NCBI GenBank assembly: GCA_947498645.1
Contig: CANMKS010000001.1
Span: 2,518,032-2,582,031, forward strand
DNA from: an uncultured Paracoccaceae bacterium
GTDB taxonomy: Bacteria > Pseudomonadota > Alphaproteobacteria > Rhodobacterales > Rhodobacteraceae
Direction: 5' to 3'
DNA length: 64,000 nt
Within the stretch, counting starts at the first letter, position 1, and each line of letters starts with the position of its first letter. Below the pieces are notes generated by a model. It saw only the letters and a program-made list of their open reading frames with translations, did not search any database and had not been told where the DNA came from. Made by a program: the position numbers and the translations under genes. Shown here in pieces: positions 54,004 through 64,000 of this stretch.

Positions 54004-55133
54004 GGCGTCACCAGCGTGACCGTGGCAATGGCGGCGATGCCTTCTTCGCGCCCGGTAAAGCCCAGCTTTTCGGATGTGGTCGCCTTGACGCTGATCCGGT
54101 CGCTATCCAGGCCCATATAGGCGCCCATCACGGCTTTCATCGCATCCTGATGCGGGCCGATCTTGGGGTGTTCGCAAACCAATGTGCAATCCACATTGTT
54201 GACGTTGAACCCGTCCGATTTTGCCAGTGCGACCGCATGTTCCAGAAAAATATGGCTCGCCGCCCCTTTCCATTGTGGATCGGACGGTGGGAAATGTTGG
54301 CCAATATCACCCTTGCCCAGCGCACCATAGATCGCGTCGGTCACGGCATGCATTCCCACATCCGCATCGGAATGCCCTTGCAAACTGCGCGTATGCGGGA
54401 TCTGGACACCGCAAAGCCAGACATGATCGCCCGGCCCAAAGCGGTGTACGTCATAGCCATTGCCAACGCGCATATCCATCGCTGCCCTCATCCGTTTTTC
54501 CACCCTGTCGAAGTCTTCGGGCGTGGTGATTTTGATGTTGTCTTCATCGCCCGGCACGATGGCAACGTCCAGCCCTGCGGTACGGGCAACGGCCACATCA
54601 TCGGTTTCCTGTCCTGTGCTGTCACGATGGGCCGCGAGAAGCGGCGCAAGCAGGAACCCTTGCGGAGTTTGCGCGCGGTAAAGCCCCACACGATCCTGAA
54701 CTGCATCCACCAAGCCATCCGCCCCATGCCAAAGCGTATCCGACACAGCGACGGCAGGAGCGGCACCTTGATGTGTGCCCAGCGCCTCCAGAACCCGGTT
54801 GATCACCTGCTCGGTCACCAGCGGACGGGCGGCGTCATGGATCAGAACTTGGGTCGTGGCCGGATCAACGGCCTTCAATCCGGCCTGTACTGATGCGGCG
54901 CGTGTCGCACCACCGGTCACAACAGTGGCTTGCGGTTCACGCGGCCAATGGGTGCTGGCAACATCATCGGGATGCAACACCAGCACCAGCTGGCTGATTG
55001 CTGGATGGGCCGCGAAACAGGCCATCGCGTGGGCGGCAACGGATTGTCCGCCCAGCATCTGCCACTGCTTGGGAAGGTCGCCCCCGGCACGGGTGCCGCG
55101 CCCTGCGGCGACGATGATGGCGGCTGTTGTCAT
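54000..55133 (-). CDS. ispDF: Bifunctional MEP-pathway enzyme IspDF
   Basis: A 377-residue fusion. IspD (about 1-215) begins [21 protein letters not shown], with the CTP-binding Gly-rich loop, and contains HDAARPLV; it makes CDP-methylerythritol. IspF (about 220-377) has [28 protein letters not shown] and [10 protein letters not shown] with zinc ligands; it makes the cyclic diphosphate. The fusion is typical of alphaproteobacteria. The ATG at 55133 is the family start; the frame upstream to 55247 is not conserved. Confidence 0.95.
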   Translation of the reverse strand: MTTAAIIVAAGRGTRAGGDLPKQWQMLGGQSVAAHAMACFAAHPAISQLVLVLHPDDVASTHWPREPQATVVTGGATRAASVQAGLKAVDPATTQVLIHDAARPLVTEQVINRVLEALGTHQGAAPAVAVSDTLWHGADGLVDAVQDRVGLYRAQTPQGFLLAPLLAAHRDSTGQETDDVAVARTAGLDVAIVPGDEDNIKITTPEDFDRVEKRMRAAMDMRVGNGYDVHRFGPGDHVWLCGVQIPHTRSLQGHSDADVGMHAVTDAIYGALGKGDIGQHFPPSDPQWKGAASHIFLEHAVALAKSDGFNVNNVDCTLVCEHPKIGPHQDAMKAVMGAYMGLDSDRISVKATTSEKLGFTGREEGIAAIATVTLVTP

Positions 55134-55317
55134 GAAGGCTCCAGTGCTCTGCCAGACTGGTTTAGGCCGCACAGGGTGCTGACGCAATTCGACAATTTTC
55201 CACGCACAATGCACAAAAAATAGGCATATGCTGATAAAGCAGGACAAAATCGGCTGGGTTTCGTTGTGTGATGGGTAAAATCACCATATTCCGGCACCAA
55301 CCCATAACCCTTGAGCG

Positions 55318-56319
55318 ATGACTGTTCCCTTGGCTAACTACGAATCCTTGTGTCTGAATGACCTGGCGCTAACGCCGCCCGTCGCATTGGCGCCCTTGGC
55401 GGGTATCACCGACTTGCCGTTTCGCCAGTTAGTCGCCTCATTCGGGGCCGGGTGGGTGGTGAGCGAGATGGTCGCCAGTCAGGAAATGGTGCAGGCCAAA
55501 CCAGGTGTGCGCGAACGGGCCGAACTTGGCTATGATCAGGCAGGCACGGCGGTGCAGATCGCCGGGCGCGACGCCTATTGGATGGCTGAAGCCGCAAAGA
55601 TGGTCGCAGGCAATGGCGCGGCCTTTATTGATATCAACATGGGGTGTCCCGCCAAGAAGGTGACAAACGGCTATTCCGGTTCTGCCTTGCTGCGCACGCC
55701 CGATCATGCGCTCAGCCTGATCGAGGCTGTGGTGAACGCGGTCGATGTGCCTGTGACGCTGAAAACCCGGCTGGGCTGGGACGAAGACAGCCTGAATGCC
55801 GCCGACGTCGCGCGGCGTACGGAAGGGGCCGGTATCAAGCTGGTCACGATCCATGGCCGCACCCGCTGTCAGTTCTACAAGGGGGCGGCTGATTGGAAAG
55901 CAATCCGTCAGATCAAGGATGCCGTTTCGATCCCTGTCATCGCAAATGGTGACATCGTGGACGCCGCAACGGCGCGCGAGGCCCTGCGCCAGTCTGGTAC
56001 TGATGGCGTCATGATCGGGCGCGGTGCGCAGGGGCGGCCCTGGCTGCTGGCAGGGGTGGCGTCCGCGCTTTACGGAACGCCTGCACCAGACATCCCCCAA
56101 GGTGCAGCCCTCACCGACATGATTTGCACCCATTACGAGGCGATGCTTTCGTTCTACGGGGCCGAGATGGGCCGCAAGGTCGCCCGCAAGCATCTGGGCT
56201 GGTACATGGATGATGCCCGCACAGAACCCGGTTTGCGCAAGGCAATCCTGACCCATGCTGACCCCGCGCATGTGCTGCGCGATTTGCCTGATGCGATGGT
56301 CATGCAGGTGGCCGCATGA
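55318..56319 (+). CDS. dusB: tRNA-dihydrouridine synthase (NifR3/DusB type)
   Basis: A 333-residue FMN-dependent enzyme that reduces uridines in the tRNA D-loop. The catalytic Cys is in DINMGCPAKKVTNGYSGSALLR. ALAPLAGITDLPFRQL starts the barrel, and TIHGRTRCQFYKGAADW and MIGRGAQGRPW are the FMN-binding motifs. Its position before ntrB is the classical nifR3-ntrB-ntrC arrangement of Rhodobacter. Its stop overlaps the ntrB start (ATGA). Confidence 0.94.
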   Translation: MTVPLANYESLCLNDLALTPPVALAPLAGITDLPFRQLVASFGAGWVVSEMVASQEMVQAKPGVRERAELGYDQAGTAVQIAGRDAYWMAEAAKMVAGNGAAFIDINMGCPAKKVTNGYSGSALLRTPDHALSLIEAVVNAVDVPVTLKTRLGWDEDSLNAADVARRTEGAGIKLVTIHGRTRCQFYKGAADWKAIRQIKDAVSIPVIANGDIVDAATAREALRQSGTDGVMIGRGAQGRPWLLAGVASALYGTPAPDIPQGAALTDMICTHYEAMLSFYGAEMGRKVARKHLGWYMDDARTEPGLRKAILTHADPAHVLRDLPDAMVMQVAA

Positions 56320-57392
56320 TCCTTGGTGCAAGCCTTTGGGCGTCTTTGCCGGTGCCGTCGCTGATGTTGGACGGGCAGGATGTCATCACGATGAGCAACC
56401 CCGCCGCAGAGACCTTTCTGAATATGTCGGCGCGCGCGCTGGAAGGGCAGCGCCTGTGGGAAAAGGTGATGATTGATGCGCCGTTGGAGGGGCCGTTTCA
56501 GCGGGCACGCCAGAACAGCACGTCGCTTTTTGTGAATGATGTGGATGTGGGCAGCGGTGAACGCGCCCCGATGCTGTGCAACATCCAGTTTGCGCCATTG
56601 CAAGGCAGCGATGACACCATGATCGTCATGATCAGCCCGCGCGAGATTGCCAGCCGGATCAATCAGAACCACTCAACCGGGAAAGCCGCAAAATCCGCGA
56701 TCGGGATGGCGGAAATGCTGGCCCATGAGATCAAGAACCCGCTGGCGGGTATCACGGGTGCGGCGCAACTGCTGTCCATGGGGCTGACGCCGGAAGATCA
56801 GGAAATGACCGATCTGATCGTCGGCGAAAGCCGCCGCATCGTGAAACTGCTTGAGCAGGTCGAACAGTTCGGCAACCTGCGCCCGCCCGAGTTGAAACCG
56901 GTGAACATCCACGATGTGCTGGACCGCGCGCGGCAATCAGCCGCCGTCGGCTTTGGCGCGCATATGCTTTTTGTGGAAGAATACGACCCCTCGCTGCCCC
57001 AGACCATGGCCGACGCCGATCAGCTTTTACAGGTGTTCCTGAACCTGCTCAAGAATGCGTCAGAGGCTTGCAAAGACGCGGGCACGCTGCGCCTGCGGAC
57101 TTTCTATGACACATCACTGCGCGTGCGCCGGTCAGACGGCACCCAGGCGCGTTTGCCGCTGCAAGTTGAAATCATCGACGACGGGCCGGGCCTGCCGCGT
57201 GAGATTGCCGACGACATTTTCGAACCCTTCGTGTCAGGGCGCGAAAACGGAACCGGGTTGGGGCTCGCCTTGGTGTCCAAGCTGGTCGGCGATGCCGGGG
57301 GCTGGATTTCAGTAGACAGCGTGCCGGGGCGCACGGTTTTCCGCGTCTCGCTGCCAATCGCGCCCAAAGATAACGCATTAGGAGAGACATAA
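56316..57392 (+). CDS. ntrB: Nitrogen-regulation sensor kinase NtrB
   Basis: A 358-residue soluble histidine kinase. An N-terminal PAS domain (about 8-110) is followed by the phospho-acceptor His in [19 protein letters not shown] and the ATPase domain with [17 protein letters not shown] and [12 protein letters not shown]. It phosphorylates NtrC under nitrogen limitation and is switched off by PII. The last base overlaps the ntrC start. Confidence 0.95.
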   Translation: MILGASLWASLPVPSLMLDGQDVITMSNPAAETFLNMSARALEGQRLWEKVMIDAPLEGPFQRARQNSTSLFVNDVDVGSGERAPMLCNIQFAPLQGSDDTMIVMISPREIASRINQNHSTGKAAKSAIGMAEMLAHEIKNPLAGITGAAQLLSMGLTPEDQEMTDLIVGESRRIVKLLEQVEQFGNLRPPELKPVNIHDVLDRARQSAAVGFGAHMLFVEEYDPSLPQTMADADQLLQVFLNLLKNASEACKDAGTLRLRTFYDTSLRVRRSDGTQARLPLQVEIIDDGPGLPREIADDIFEPFVSGRENGTGLGLALVSKLVGDAGGWISVDSVPGRTVFRVSLPIAPKDNALGET

Positions 57393-58765
57393 TGGACGGG
57401 ACAGTACTTGTTGCTGATGATGACCGCACGATCCGCACGGTGCTGACGCAGGCGCTGACCCGTGCGGGGTGCAAGGTTCATGCCACATCGTCGCTGGTCA
57501 CGCTGATGCGCTGGGTGGATGAGGGCAAAGGGGATTTGGTGATTTCCGATGTGGTCATGCCCGACGGCAATGGGCTGGATCAACTGCCCAAGATTGCAGA
57601 TGCCCGCCCCGGACTGCCGGTGATCGTCATTTCCGCCCAGAACACGATCATGACGGCCATTCAGGCGGCAGAGGCGGATGCCTATGATTATCTGCCCAAA
57701 CCTTTTGATCTGCCTGACCTGATGAAACGCGCCGCCCGTGCGTTAGAGGTCAAACGCCGCGCGCCGGTCACCCGCAGCCCCGACATTGCTTCAACGGAAC
57801 AGGGCGGCGATCTGCCCCTTGTCGGGCGCACTGCTGTGATGCAGGATCTGTACCGGCTTGTGGCGCGGGTCATGAACACGCAGCTGCCGGTGCTTATCAC
57901 CGGTGAAAGCGGGACCGGCAAATCGCTGATAGCGCGCGCCGTGCATGATTTCTCGGATCGGCGCAGCCTGCCATTTGTGATTGTCTCTGCCGCTGATCTG
58001 GAAGGGATGGATGGGCCATCCACGGTCCTCAGCCGGGCCAAGGGCGGATCCATGCTGTTTGACGAGATCGGCGATCTGTCAGAGCCGGCACAGGCCCGTA
58101 TTGTGCGGATGCTGGACAGTCTGGGCGACAACGCGCCGCGCATCATGGCAACATCACAATCCGATCTGATGGTGCGTATGGAAGATGGGGATTTTCGCGA
58201 AGACCTGTTTTACCGGCTTGGCGGTGTGACCGTTGCTGTGCCCTCTTTGCGCGAACGTGTCGATGACATCCCGCTGCTGGCCGAACATTTTCTTGCGCGC
58301 GCTGAGCGCGATGGTGGCCCCGTCCGGCGCTTTGGCGATGCGGCGATTGATCTGGTACGCGCCTACAGTTGGCCCGGCAATGTGCGACAGTTGGAAAACG
58401 CTGTGCGGCGGCTGGTCTTTACTGCCGCAGAAGAGGAAATCAGCCGCGCCGAGGTTGAGATGGTTCTGGGCAATCAGCCGGCAATTGAACCGCTGCGGTC
58501 AAGTGGCGAGGGCGAAAAGCTCAGCGCCAGCGTGGCCAAGCATCTGCGCCGGTATTTTGATCTGCATGGCGGGGTGCTGCCGCCGCCGGGCCTGTACAAC
58601 CGAATCCTGAAGGAAGTTGAGGGGCCGTTGATCGAAATCGCGCTTGATTCAACCGGGGGAAATCAGGCGAAATGTGCTGATTTACTTGGGATAAACCGCA
58701 ATACGCTGCGCAAGAAAATTACAGATCTCGATATCCGCGTGACTCGCCGCCGCAAGTTGATGTAA
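57392..58765 (+). CDS. ntrC: Nitrogen-regulation response regulator NtrC, lacking the GAFTGA loop
   Basis: A 457-residue NtrC. The receiver domain has D10/D11, the phosphorylation site D53 (ISDVVMPDG) and K103. The AAA+ domain has Walker A GESGTGKS (171-178) and Walker B MLFDEIGD (221-228). Between them the segment normally containing ELFGHEKGAFTGA is replaced by a much shorter one ([19 protein letters not shown]), so the sigma-54 contact loop is missing. A Fis-type helix-turn-helix ends the protein ([20 protein letters not shown]). NtrC of Rhodobacter capsulatus has the same deletion and activates sigma-70 promoters; the same is likely here. Confidence 0.95.
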   Translation: MDGTVLVADDDRTIRTVLTQALTRAGCKVHATSSLVTLMRWVDEGKGDLVISDVVMPDGNGLDQLPKIADARPGLPVIVISAQNTIMTAIQAAEADAYDYLPKPFDLPDLMKRAARALEVKRRAPVTRSPDIASTEQGGDLPLVGRTAVMQDLYRLVARVMNTQLPVLITGESGTGKSLIARAVHDFSDRRSLPFVIVSAADLEGMDGPSTVLSRAKGGSMLFDEIGDLSEPAQARIVRMLDSLGDNAPRIMATSQSDLMVRMEDGDFREDLFYRLGGVTVAVPSLRERVDDIPLLAEHFLARAERDGGPVRRFGDAAIDLVRAYSWPGNVRQLENAVRRLVFTAAEEEISRAEVEMVLGNQPAIEPLRSSGEGEKLSASVAKHLRRYFDLHGGVLPPPGLYNRILKEVEGPLIEIALDSTGGNQAKCADLLGINRNTLRKKITDLDIRVTRRRKLM

Positions 58766-58868
58766 AACCGCAACATAACCGTGGCCTTGGCGCGTCAGCG
58801 TCGCTCAAAGGTCACATATCAACAGCGGCATCGTGGGGGCGACCTCACCATAATATTGGGCTCTGCAC

Positions 58869-61118
58869 GTGCAGCGAACCCTTCCAGGACTGAACTTTTC
58901 GCGCCTGAACCGGTGGTTCCGTCAGCGACAGGTTCAAAGTGCGCTCACAACGGGGCTTGTGATTGCGGCGCCGATTCTGGCGGCGCTGACCTATTTTGTT
59001 GTTGGTCCGTTTGATCAGGGTGCATCGTCGAATGCGTTGCGCTTGGTGCTGTTGCTTGACCTGATCTATGTGCTGGTTGTGGCAGCATTGGTGTTGCGGC
59101 AGGTCGCGCGGATGATTGCCGCACGGCGCGCACGTTCGGCCGGGTCGCAACTGGCGGTGCGTCTGACTGGGGTTTTTGCGATCACCGCATTGGTGCCCAT
59201 CGTGCTTGTGGCTGTGTTCTCGGTCGTTCTGATTTCCATTGCGCTGGAGGGGCTGTTTTCAGAGCCGGTGGGAAATGTGCTGCGCACTTCTTTGACCACA
59301 GCGCAGGCTTATGAGGAAGAACACCGCAAAGAGCTGACACGCGACGGGCAGGGCTTGGCCGCCTATCTGAACCGCGAGCGACAGGGCAATCTCTTTATGG
59401 ATGACGGCGAAGTGCGCCGTGCCTTGGGCGACGTGCAGGCACAGATCGAAAGAGGCCTGACAGAGGCTTTCGTGATCGACGGGCTGGGCAATATCACAGC
59501 CCGCGGCGCGCGGTCGTATGAGTTTGGCTATGAACGCCCAAGCCCCACCGATTTTCTGCTGGCAGAGAACAGCGGGCTGGCGATCATTGAGGATTTGCAG
59601 AACAACGAGTTTCGCGCGCTCATCCCGCTCAGCGCCTTTCGTGACCGTTATCTTTACGTGACCCGCGCTGTGGATGGCACGGTCTTGTCTTTGCTCGATG
59701 ACACCACCGAAACAGTGGAGCAATACGAGGAACTGGCCAATGAACGGGGGCAACTTTTGTTCCAGTTTGGCCTGCTTTATCTGGGCTTTGCGGTGATCCT
59801 GATCCTTGGCGCGATCTGGGGCGGGTTGTGGTTTGCCGAACGGCTGTCGCGGCCTGTGGGCCGGCTGGTGTCTGCATCACAGCGTGTGGGTTCGGGCGAT
59901 CTTGATGTGCGCGTGATCGAAGACGATGGCGAAGACGAGATTTCGCAGCTTGGCCATTACTTTAACCAAATGACCAGCCGGTTGAAATTTCAGCGCGATG
60001 AACTGCTTGAAACCAATCACGCAACGGAGCGGCGCAGGCGCTTGTTTGATTCCGTGCTGAGTTCGGTCACATCCGGCGTTGTCGGTCTGGACCCACATGG
60101 GCGCGTGACCTTCGTGAACCCGTCCGCCCAGCGTCTGCTGTCGGTGTCTGACAGGTCTGCGGCGGTGGCGCTTTCGGTGGCCGTGCCAGAGTTTTCCGAT
60201 CTGTTTGCGCGGGTGCGCGTCACAGATAAGGAAAGCGTTCAGGATCAGATCAATCTGGTGCGCAAGGGCCAGCAGGAAAGCCTTTTGGTGCGTATGTCCC
60301 AGCGCCGCAATGATGATGGTACGCTTGAAGGCTACGTTGTGGCCTTTGATGATGTAACCGATCTGGTCAGTGCGCAGCGTATGGCCGCATGGGGCGACGT
60401 GGCGCGCCGCATCGCGCATGAGATCAAGAACCCGCTGACCCCCATTCAATTGTCTGCCGAGCGGATCAAGCGCAAATTCCATAGTCAGGTTGGTATGGAT
60501 GCCGACAAACTGGAACAGATGACTGACGTGATTGTCAGGCAAACCAATGACTTGCGGCGCATTGTTGATGAGTTTTCCAAATTTGCCAGAATGCCGGAAC
60601 CTGAATTGGCGCTGAACGACCTGACACAGTTGATCCACGATTCACTGTCGCTGCAAATGGCCGGGCAACCGGACGTGTTTTTTGCTGCCAGCATTCCTGA
60701 TGAGGCCGTGCTGATTGACATGGACGATACGATGATTGGTCAGGCGCTGACAAACCTGCTCAAAAACGCAGGTGAGGCGACAGAGACCTACATCGAAAAG
60801 CACGGCGCCGAAGGCTATCGCCCCGAGATCCAGTTGCGGATGATCCGCGAACCGGGGCAAGTGGTGATCAAGATTTCCGACAATGGGATTGGCCTGCCAG
60901 AGGACCGCACAAGGCTGTTTGAGCCCTATGTGTCCAGCCGCGACAAAGGCACCGGGCTTGGCCTGCCGATCGTCAAGAAAATCATCGAAGAACACGGCGG
61001 TACGTTGACGCTGACCGACGCCGATGTCTTCCAGGGGCAGGACCACGCGGGTGCCTGCGCCGTTATTCAATTACCTGCTGCCTCAACCGAGGCACGGGCC
61101 GCAAAGATTCCAGCATGA
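58869..61118 (+). CDS. ntrY: Sensor kinase NtrY
   Basis: A 749-residue membrane histidine kinase with a GTG start at 58869 and no clear ribosome site; the true start could be slightly different. Helices lie at about 30-100 and 285-315, framing a periplasmic region (about 130-290). Then come a HAMP domain (about 315-370), a PAS domain (about 385-490), the phospho-acceptor His in [20 protein letters not shown], and the ATPase domain (LLKNAGEATE; ISDNGIGLPED; GTGLGLPIVKKI). It partners NtrX in nitrogen, redox or envelope control. Confidence 0.94.
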   Translation: MQRTLPGLNFSRLNRWFRQRQVQSALTTGLVIAAPILAALTYFVVGPFDQGASSNALRLVLLLDLIYVLVVAALVLRQVARMIAARRARSAGSQLAVRLTGVFAITALVPIVLVAVFSVVLISIALEGLFSEPVGNVLRTSLTTAQAYEEEHRKELTRDGQGLAAYLNRERQGNLFMDDGEVRRALGDVQAQIERGLTEAFVIDGLGNITARGARSYEFGYERPSPTDFLLAENSGLAIIEDLQNNEFRALIPLSAFRDRYLYVTRAVDGTVLSLLDDTTETVEQYEELANERGQLLFQFGLLYLGFAVILILGAIWGGLWFAERLSRPVGRLVSASQRVGSGDLDVRVIEDDGEDEISQLGHYFNQMTSRLKFQRDELLETNHATERRRRLFDSVLSSVTSGVVGLDPHGRVTFVNPSAQRLLSVSDRSAAVALSVAVPEFSDLFARVRVTDKESVQDQINLVRKGQQESLLVRMSQRRNDDGTLEGYVVAFDDVTDLVSAQRMAAWGDVARRIAHEIKNPLTPIQLSAERIKRKFHSQVGMDADKLEQMTDVIVRQTNDLRRIVDEFSKFARMPEPELALNDLTQLIHDSLSLQMAGQPDVFFAASIPDEAVLIDMDDTMIGQALTNLLKNAGEATETYIEKHGAEGYRPEIQLRMIREPGQVVIKISDNGIGLPEDRTRLFEPYVSSRDKGTGLGLPIVKKIIEEHGGTLTLTDADVFQGQDHAGACAVIQLPAASTEARAAKIPA

Positions 61119-61125
61119 GGGTAAT

Positions 61126-62529
61126 ATGGGCGATATTCTAATCACTGATGACGAACGCGATATTCGCGAATTGATCTCGGAAATCCTGATTGATGAAGGG
61201 TTCACGACGCGACTGGCGGGAACCTCCGACGAATGCATGGCGCAGATCGCGGCGGAAACACCTGCGCTGATGATTCTGGATATCTGGCTGAAAGACAGCA
61301 ATATGGACGGGATTGATATCCTCAAATCCGTCAAACGCGACCATCCTGATGTGCCGATCGTGATCATATCGGGCCATGGCAATATCGAGATTGCGGTGGC
61401 TGCGATCAAACAGGGTGCCTACGACTTTATCGAAAAGCCGTTTAACATTGATCAACTGCTGGTGGTCATCCGCCGGGCAATGGAAACCTCGCGGCTGCGC
61501 CGCGAAAATGTGGAACTGAAGCGCGGTGAGACTTTCAGCGCCGAAATGCTGGGCGAAAGTGCCGCTTTCCGCAATCTCAAATCGCAATTGGATAAGGTCA
61601 CGAAATCCAATGGCCGGGTCATGCTTACCGGTCCTGCCGGTGCAGGTAAGGAGATTGCCGCGCGCTACATCCACGCCAATTCCAACCGGGCGGGTGCGCC
61701 TTTCGTAACTGTCAACTCGGCATCCATTGAACCCGAACGTATGGAAGAGGTTCTGTTTGGTCGCGAGGACAGCGGACGCGGCATCGAGCCGGGCCTGCTG
61801 GAAGAGGCCAATGGTGGTATCGTCTATTTTGATGAGATTGCCGATATGCCGCTGGGCACGCAGTCCAAAATCCTGCGCGTTCTGGTCGAGCAACGCTTTC
61901 AGCGGGTCGGTGGGGGCGACAAGGTGCAGGTTGATCTGCGGGTCGTCTCAAGCACGAACCGGGACCTGAACGCAGCGATTGCTGATGGGACGTTCCGTGA
62001 GGAGCTTTACCATCGTCTGAATGTTGTGCCGATCGCTGTCCCGTCGCTGGAAGAACGGCGCGAGGATATTCCAGTGCTGGCGGAACACTTCATTGATATC
62101 TTCAACAAGGCCCAAGGCCTGCCATTGCGCAAACTGGCAGATGATGCGCGGGCATTGTTGCAGACCATGCATTGGCCCGGCAACGTGCGCCAGTTAAAGA
62201 ACGTCGTGGAACGTGTTCTGATCCTTGGGGAAAATTCCGATGAGATTACGGCCCGCGAACTGCCCAGTGGCGACGAAGGCGGCAGTGATGAGGGGCGGAT
62301 TGTTCTTGCTGGCGGTCTGGCAACTCTGCCATTGCGCGAAGCCAGAGAGCTGTTTGAGCGTGAATATCTGCTGACCCAGATCAACCGCTTTGGCGGCAAT
62401 ATCAGCCGTACCGCGTCCTTTGTTGGCATGGAACGCTCTGCTTTGCACCGCAAGCTGAAATCGCTGGGGGTTGTAACAACCAACAAGGCTGGGGGCCGTG
62501 TGGCCTATGTCGAGGATGACGCCGAATGA
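61126..62529 (+). CDS. ntrX: Response regulator NtrX, lacking the GAFTGA loop
   Basis: A 467-residue regulator: receiver domain with D8/D9, phosphorylation site D52 (LMILDIWLKD) and K104; AAA+ domain with Walker A GPAGAGKE (169-176) and Walker B VYFDEIADMP; C-terminal helix-turn-helix (NISRTASFVGMERSALHRKL). The GAFTGA region reads LFGREDSGRGIEPGLLEEANG, so the sigma-54 loop is absent, as known for alphaproteobacterial NtrX. The start at 61126 follows GAGGG; it lies 7 bases after ntrY. Confidence 0.95.
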   Translation: MGDILITDDERDIRELISEILIDEGFTTRLAGTSDECMAQIAAETPALMILDIWLKDSNMDGIDILKSVKRDHPDVPIVIISGHGNIEIAVAAIKQGAYDFIEKPFNIDQLLVVIRRAMETSRLRRENVELKRGETFSAEMLGESAAFRNLKSQLDKVTKSNGRVMLTGPAGAGKEIAARYIHANSNRAGAPFVTVNSASIEPERMEEVLFGREDSGRGIEPGLLEEANGGIVYFDEIADMPLGTQSKILRVLVEQRFQRVGGGDKVQVDLRVVSSTNRDLNAAIADGTFREELYHRLNVVPIAVPSLEERREDIPVLAEHFIDIFNKAQGLPLRKLADDARALLQTMHWPGNVRQLKNVVERVLILGENSDEITARELPSGDEGGSDEGRIVLAGGLATLPLREARELFEREYLLTQINRFGGNISRTASFVGMERSALHRKLKSLGVVTTNKAGGRVAYVEDDAE

Positions 62530-63902
62530 AGGTGATCATTTGTGGCGCGGGGCAGGTGGGCTGGCAAATTGCCCGGCATTTGTCTGGCGAAAACAACGAT
62601 GTCACGGTTGTTGATAACAACCCTGAACTGGTCCGCCGCGCGACTGACACGCTGGATGTTCAAGGCATCGCGGGATTTGCCAGCTACCCTGACGTGCTGG
62701 ACCGGGCGGGTGCGCGTGATGCCGATATGATCATCGCCGCCACCTATTCGGACGAGGTGAATATGGTCACCTGTCAGGTGGCGCATTCTGTTTTTTCGGT
62801 GCAGCGCAAAATCGCGCGATTGCGGGCGCAAAACTACCTTGAGCAAGGGTATTCGGACCTTTACCGCCGCGACCACCTGCCGATTGATGTTGTCATCTCG
62901 CCCGAAAAAGAAGTGGCAGAAGCCGCGTTGCAGCGCCTTGCCGCCCCTGCCGCCTTTGACACTGAGAGCTTTCTGGAAGGCCGCGCGCAACTTTTGGGGA
63001 TTACGATTGACGAAGATTGCCCCGTTATCAACACGCCGCTGCGGCAACTGACCGATCTTTTTTCCACCCTGCGTGCCGTGGTGGTGGGTATTCGCCGTGA
63101 CAGTGCGTTGTTTGTCCCTTCGGCTGGCGACCAGATTTTCCCTGATGATGAATGTTACATCTTTACCCACACCGAAGATATGACACGCACCTTGGAAATC
63201 TTTGGCAAAACCCAGTCAAAACAAGAGCGTATCGTCATTATAGGTGGCGGCAACGTGGGCCTTGGGGTCGCGCAGGCGCTAGAGGCACGGACAGAGCGCG
63301 TGCGCGTCAAGATGATCGAAAAGCATCGTGAATGCGCCGAACGGGCGGCTGACGCGCTGGACCGGACGATTGTGTTGCATGGTGACGGGCTGAATAGCGG
63401 CTTGTTGGAAGAGGCCAATATCAGTTCTGCGGATGCGGTGCTGGCCGTGACGGATGATGACAAGACCAACTTGCTCGCCTCCGTCCGTGCCAAAGAACTG
63501 GGGTGCAAGATGGCCATTACATTGATCAATGACCCCACCCTGGTGCCTTTGATGGGGCCACTGGACATTGACGCCTATATCAACCCGCGCGCCACAACCG
63601 TAAGCTCGATCCTGCGCCATATCCGGCATGGCCGTGTGCGCGGCGTCTATTCGATTGGCGACGCAGAGGCGGAAGTCATCGAAGCGCAGGTCTTGGGGAC
63701 GTCACCGATGGCGGGGCAGCGGGTAAAGGACATCTCATTCCCGGAAGGGACGTTGATCGGCGCGGTCATGAAGGAAGGTCAATTTGTCAGGCCAACGGGC
63801 GAGACCCGGATCGAAGAGGGCGATGTCGTCGCGATCTTTGCCATGGCTGACGATGTGCCGGAAGTCGAACGGCTCTTGCAGGTCTCGATCGACTTTTTCT
63901 GA
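62526..63902 (+). CDS. trkA: Trk potassium uptake regulatory protein TrkA
   Basis: A 458-residue cytoplasmic protein with two RCK (TrkA-N/TrkA-C) modules: MKVIICGAGQVGWQIARHL at 1-19 and a second NAD-binding motif, IVIIGGGNVGLGVAQALE, near residue 235. It binds NAD(H)/ATP and gates the TrkH channel. The start overlaps the ntrX stop by four bases, and its stop overlaps the next start by one, so potassium uptake is co-transcribed with ntrYX. Confidence 0.95.
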   Translation: MKVIICGAGQVGWQIARHLSGENNDVTVVDNNPELVRRATDTLDVQGIAGFASYPDVLDRAGARDADMIIAATYSDEVNMVTCQVAHSVFSVQRKIARLRAQNYLEQGYSDLYRRDHLPIDVVISPEKEVAEAALQRLAAPAAFDTESFLEGRAQLLGITIDEDCPVINTPLRQLTDLFSTLRAVVVGIRRDSALFVPSAGDQIFPDDECYIFTHTEDMTRTLEIFGKTQSKQERIVIIGGGNVGLGVAQALEARTERVRVKMIEKHRECAERAADALDRTIVLHGDGLNSGLLEEANISSADAVLAVTDDDKTNLLASVRAKELGCKMAITLINDPTLVPLMGPLDIDAYINPRATTVSSILRHIRHGRVRGVYSIGDAEAEVIEAQVLGTSPMAGQRVKDISFPEGTLIGAVMKEGQFVRPTGETRIEEGDVVAIFAMADDVPEVERLLQVSIDFF

Positions 63903-64000
63903 TGGGTTGGATTGTCCGCCTGCCGTTTTTTGTGGTCCTGATGGGGCTGGGTGCGATTGCGATGATCGTGCCGGCTGCGCATGGCGCGGTTCTGGAAGAT
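63902..64000 (+). CDS. trkH: Start of TrkH-like potassium transporter (truncated by window end)
   Basis: Only 33 codons lie inside the window, starting with the ATG that overlaps the trkA stop. They encode a hydrophobic first helix (LPFFVVLMGLGAIAMIVPAAH), typical of a TrkH/TrkG subunit. The identification rests on position directly after trkA plus the single helix; the rest is outside the window. Confidence 0.7.
   Translation, partial: MGWIVRLPFFVVLMGLGAIAMIVPAAHGAVLED

Noticed and set aside
1..64000. CRISPR arrays, prophage genes, toxin-antitoxin pairs, tRNA or rRNA genes
   Set aside because: Looked for by eye in the intergenic regions and found none. The RatA homologue lacks a partner and looks more like a Coq10-type protein than a toxin.

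Overview
This is a 64 kb chromosomal window from an alphaproteobacterium, most likely a marine Rhodobacterales (Roseobacter-group) species. The pointers are a nifR3/dusB-ntrB-ntrC-ntrY-ntrX-trkA-trkH run, an NtrC without the sigma-54 contact loop, LpxI instead of LpxH, a fused IspDF, a DUF6477/DUF6456 divergent pair, cytochrome c', and an IalB-family protein. Coding density is high. I see no rRNA, tRNA, CRISPR array, prophage or intact insertion sequence. Only the first 1 kb looks like thin accessory DNA.

Layout. 0.3-1 kb: a small DUF3489-like gene and non-coding DNA. 1-5.7 kb: a minus-strand catabolic operon (hydantoinase, VOC protein, hydantoin/Asp-Glu racemase, DapA-like lyase) with a divergent LysR regulator. 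5.7-8.3 kb: a divergent peptidoglycan pair, MepK-like endopeptidase and LdtD-like L,D-transpeptidase. 8.3-13 kb: lpxD with a dedicated acyl carrier protein and ketosynthase, facing an acyltransferase and a di-iron hydroxylase. 13-17.2 kb: ialB with a structured leader, a possible small RNA, a HerA-like ATPase, ssb and a lytic transglycosylase. 17.3-24.7 kb: a peptide-type ABC transporter (fused double ATPase, two permeases, Tat-exported binding protein) and an AraC regulator. 24.7-37.5 kb: miaA, then the envelope superoperon pyrH-frr-uppS-cdsA-dxr-rseP-bamA-skp-fabZ-lpxA-lpxI-lpxB, with lpxD missing from its usual place. 37.4-46.3 kb: two EamA exporters, a FadL-like outer-membrane protein, a metallopeptidase relative that lost its catalytic Glu, FkbM methyltransferase, guaA, an EEP-family phosphatase/nuclease and an MttB-like methyltransferase. 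46.3-51.6 kb: DUF6477, a GafA-like activator, lipA, two c-type cytochromes, hpt and ratA. 51.7-55.1 kb: amt, pncC, pgpA, ispDF. 55.3-64 kb: dusB-ntrBC-ntrYX-trkAH.

How it fits together. Most of the window serves envelope building (lipid A, outer-membrane assembly, peptidoglycan remodelling, isoprenoid and phospholipid precursors) and nitrogen/potassium control. The most notable locus is at 46.6-48 kb: a protein with an N-terminal helix-turn-helix and a sigma-region-4-like C-terminus matches the architecture of GafA, the direct activator of gene transfer agent production, and its upstream region carries a near-consensus CtrA box. The GTA structural genes are not in the window. Other points worth a second look are the lpxD-acp-ketosynthase module, the DapA homologue with altered catalytic residues, the pseudo-metallopeptidase, and two RNA-like elements upstream of ialB and of the HerA-like gene. 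All identifications come from reading motifs and gene order; no database search was run.
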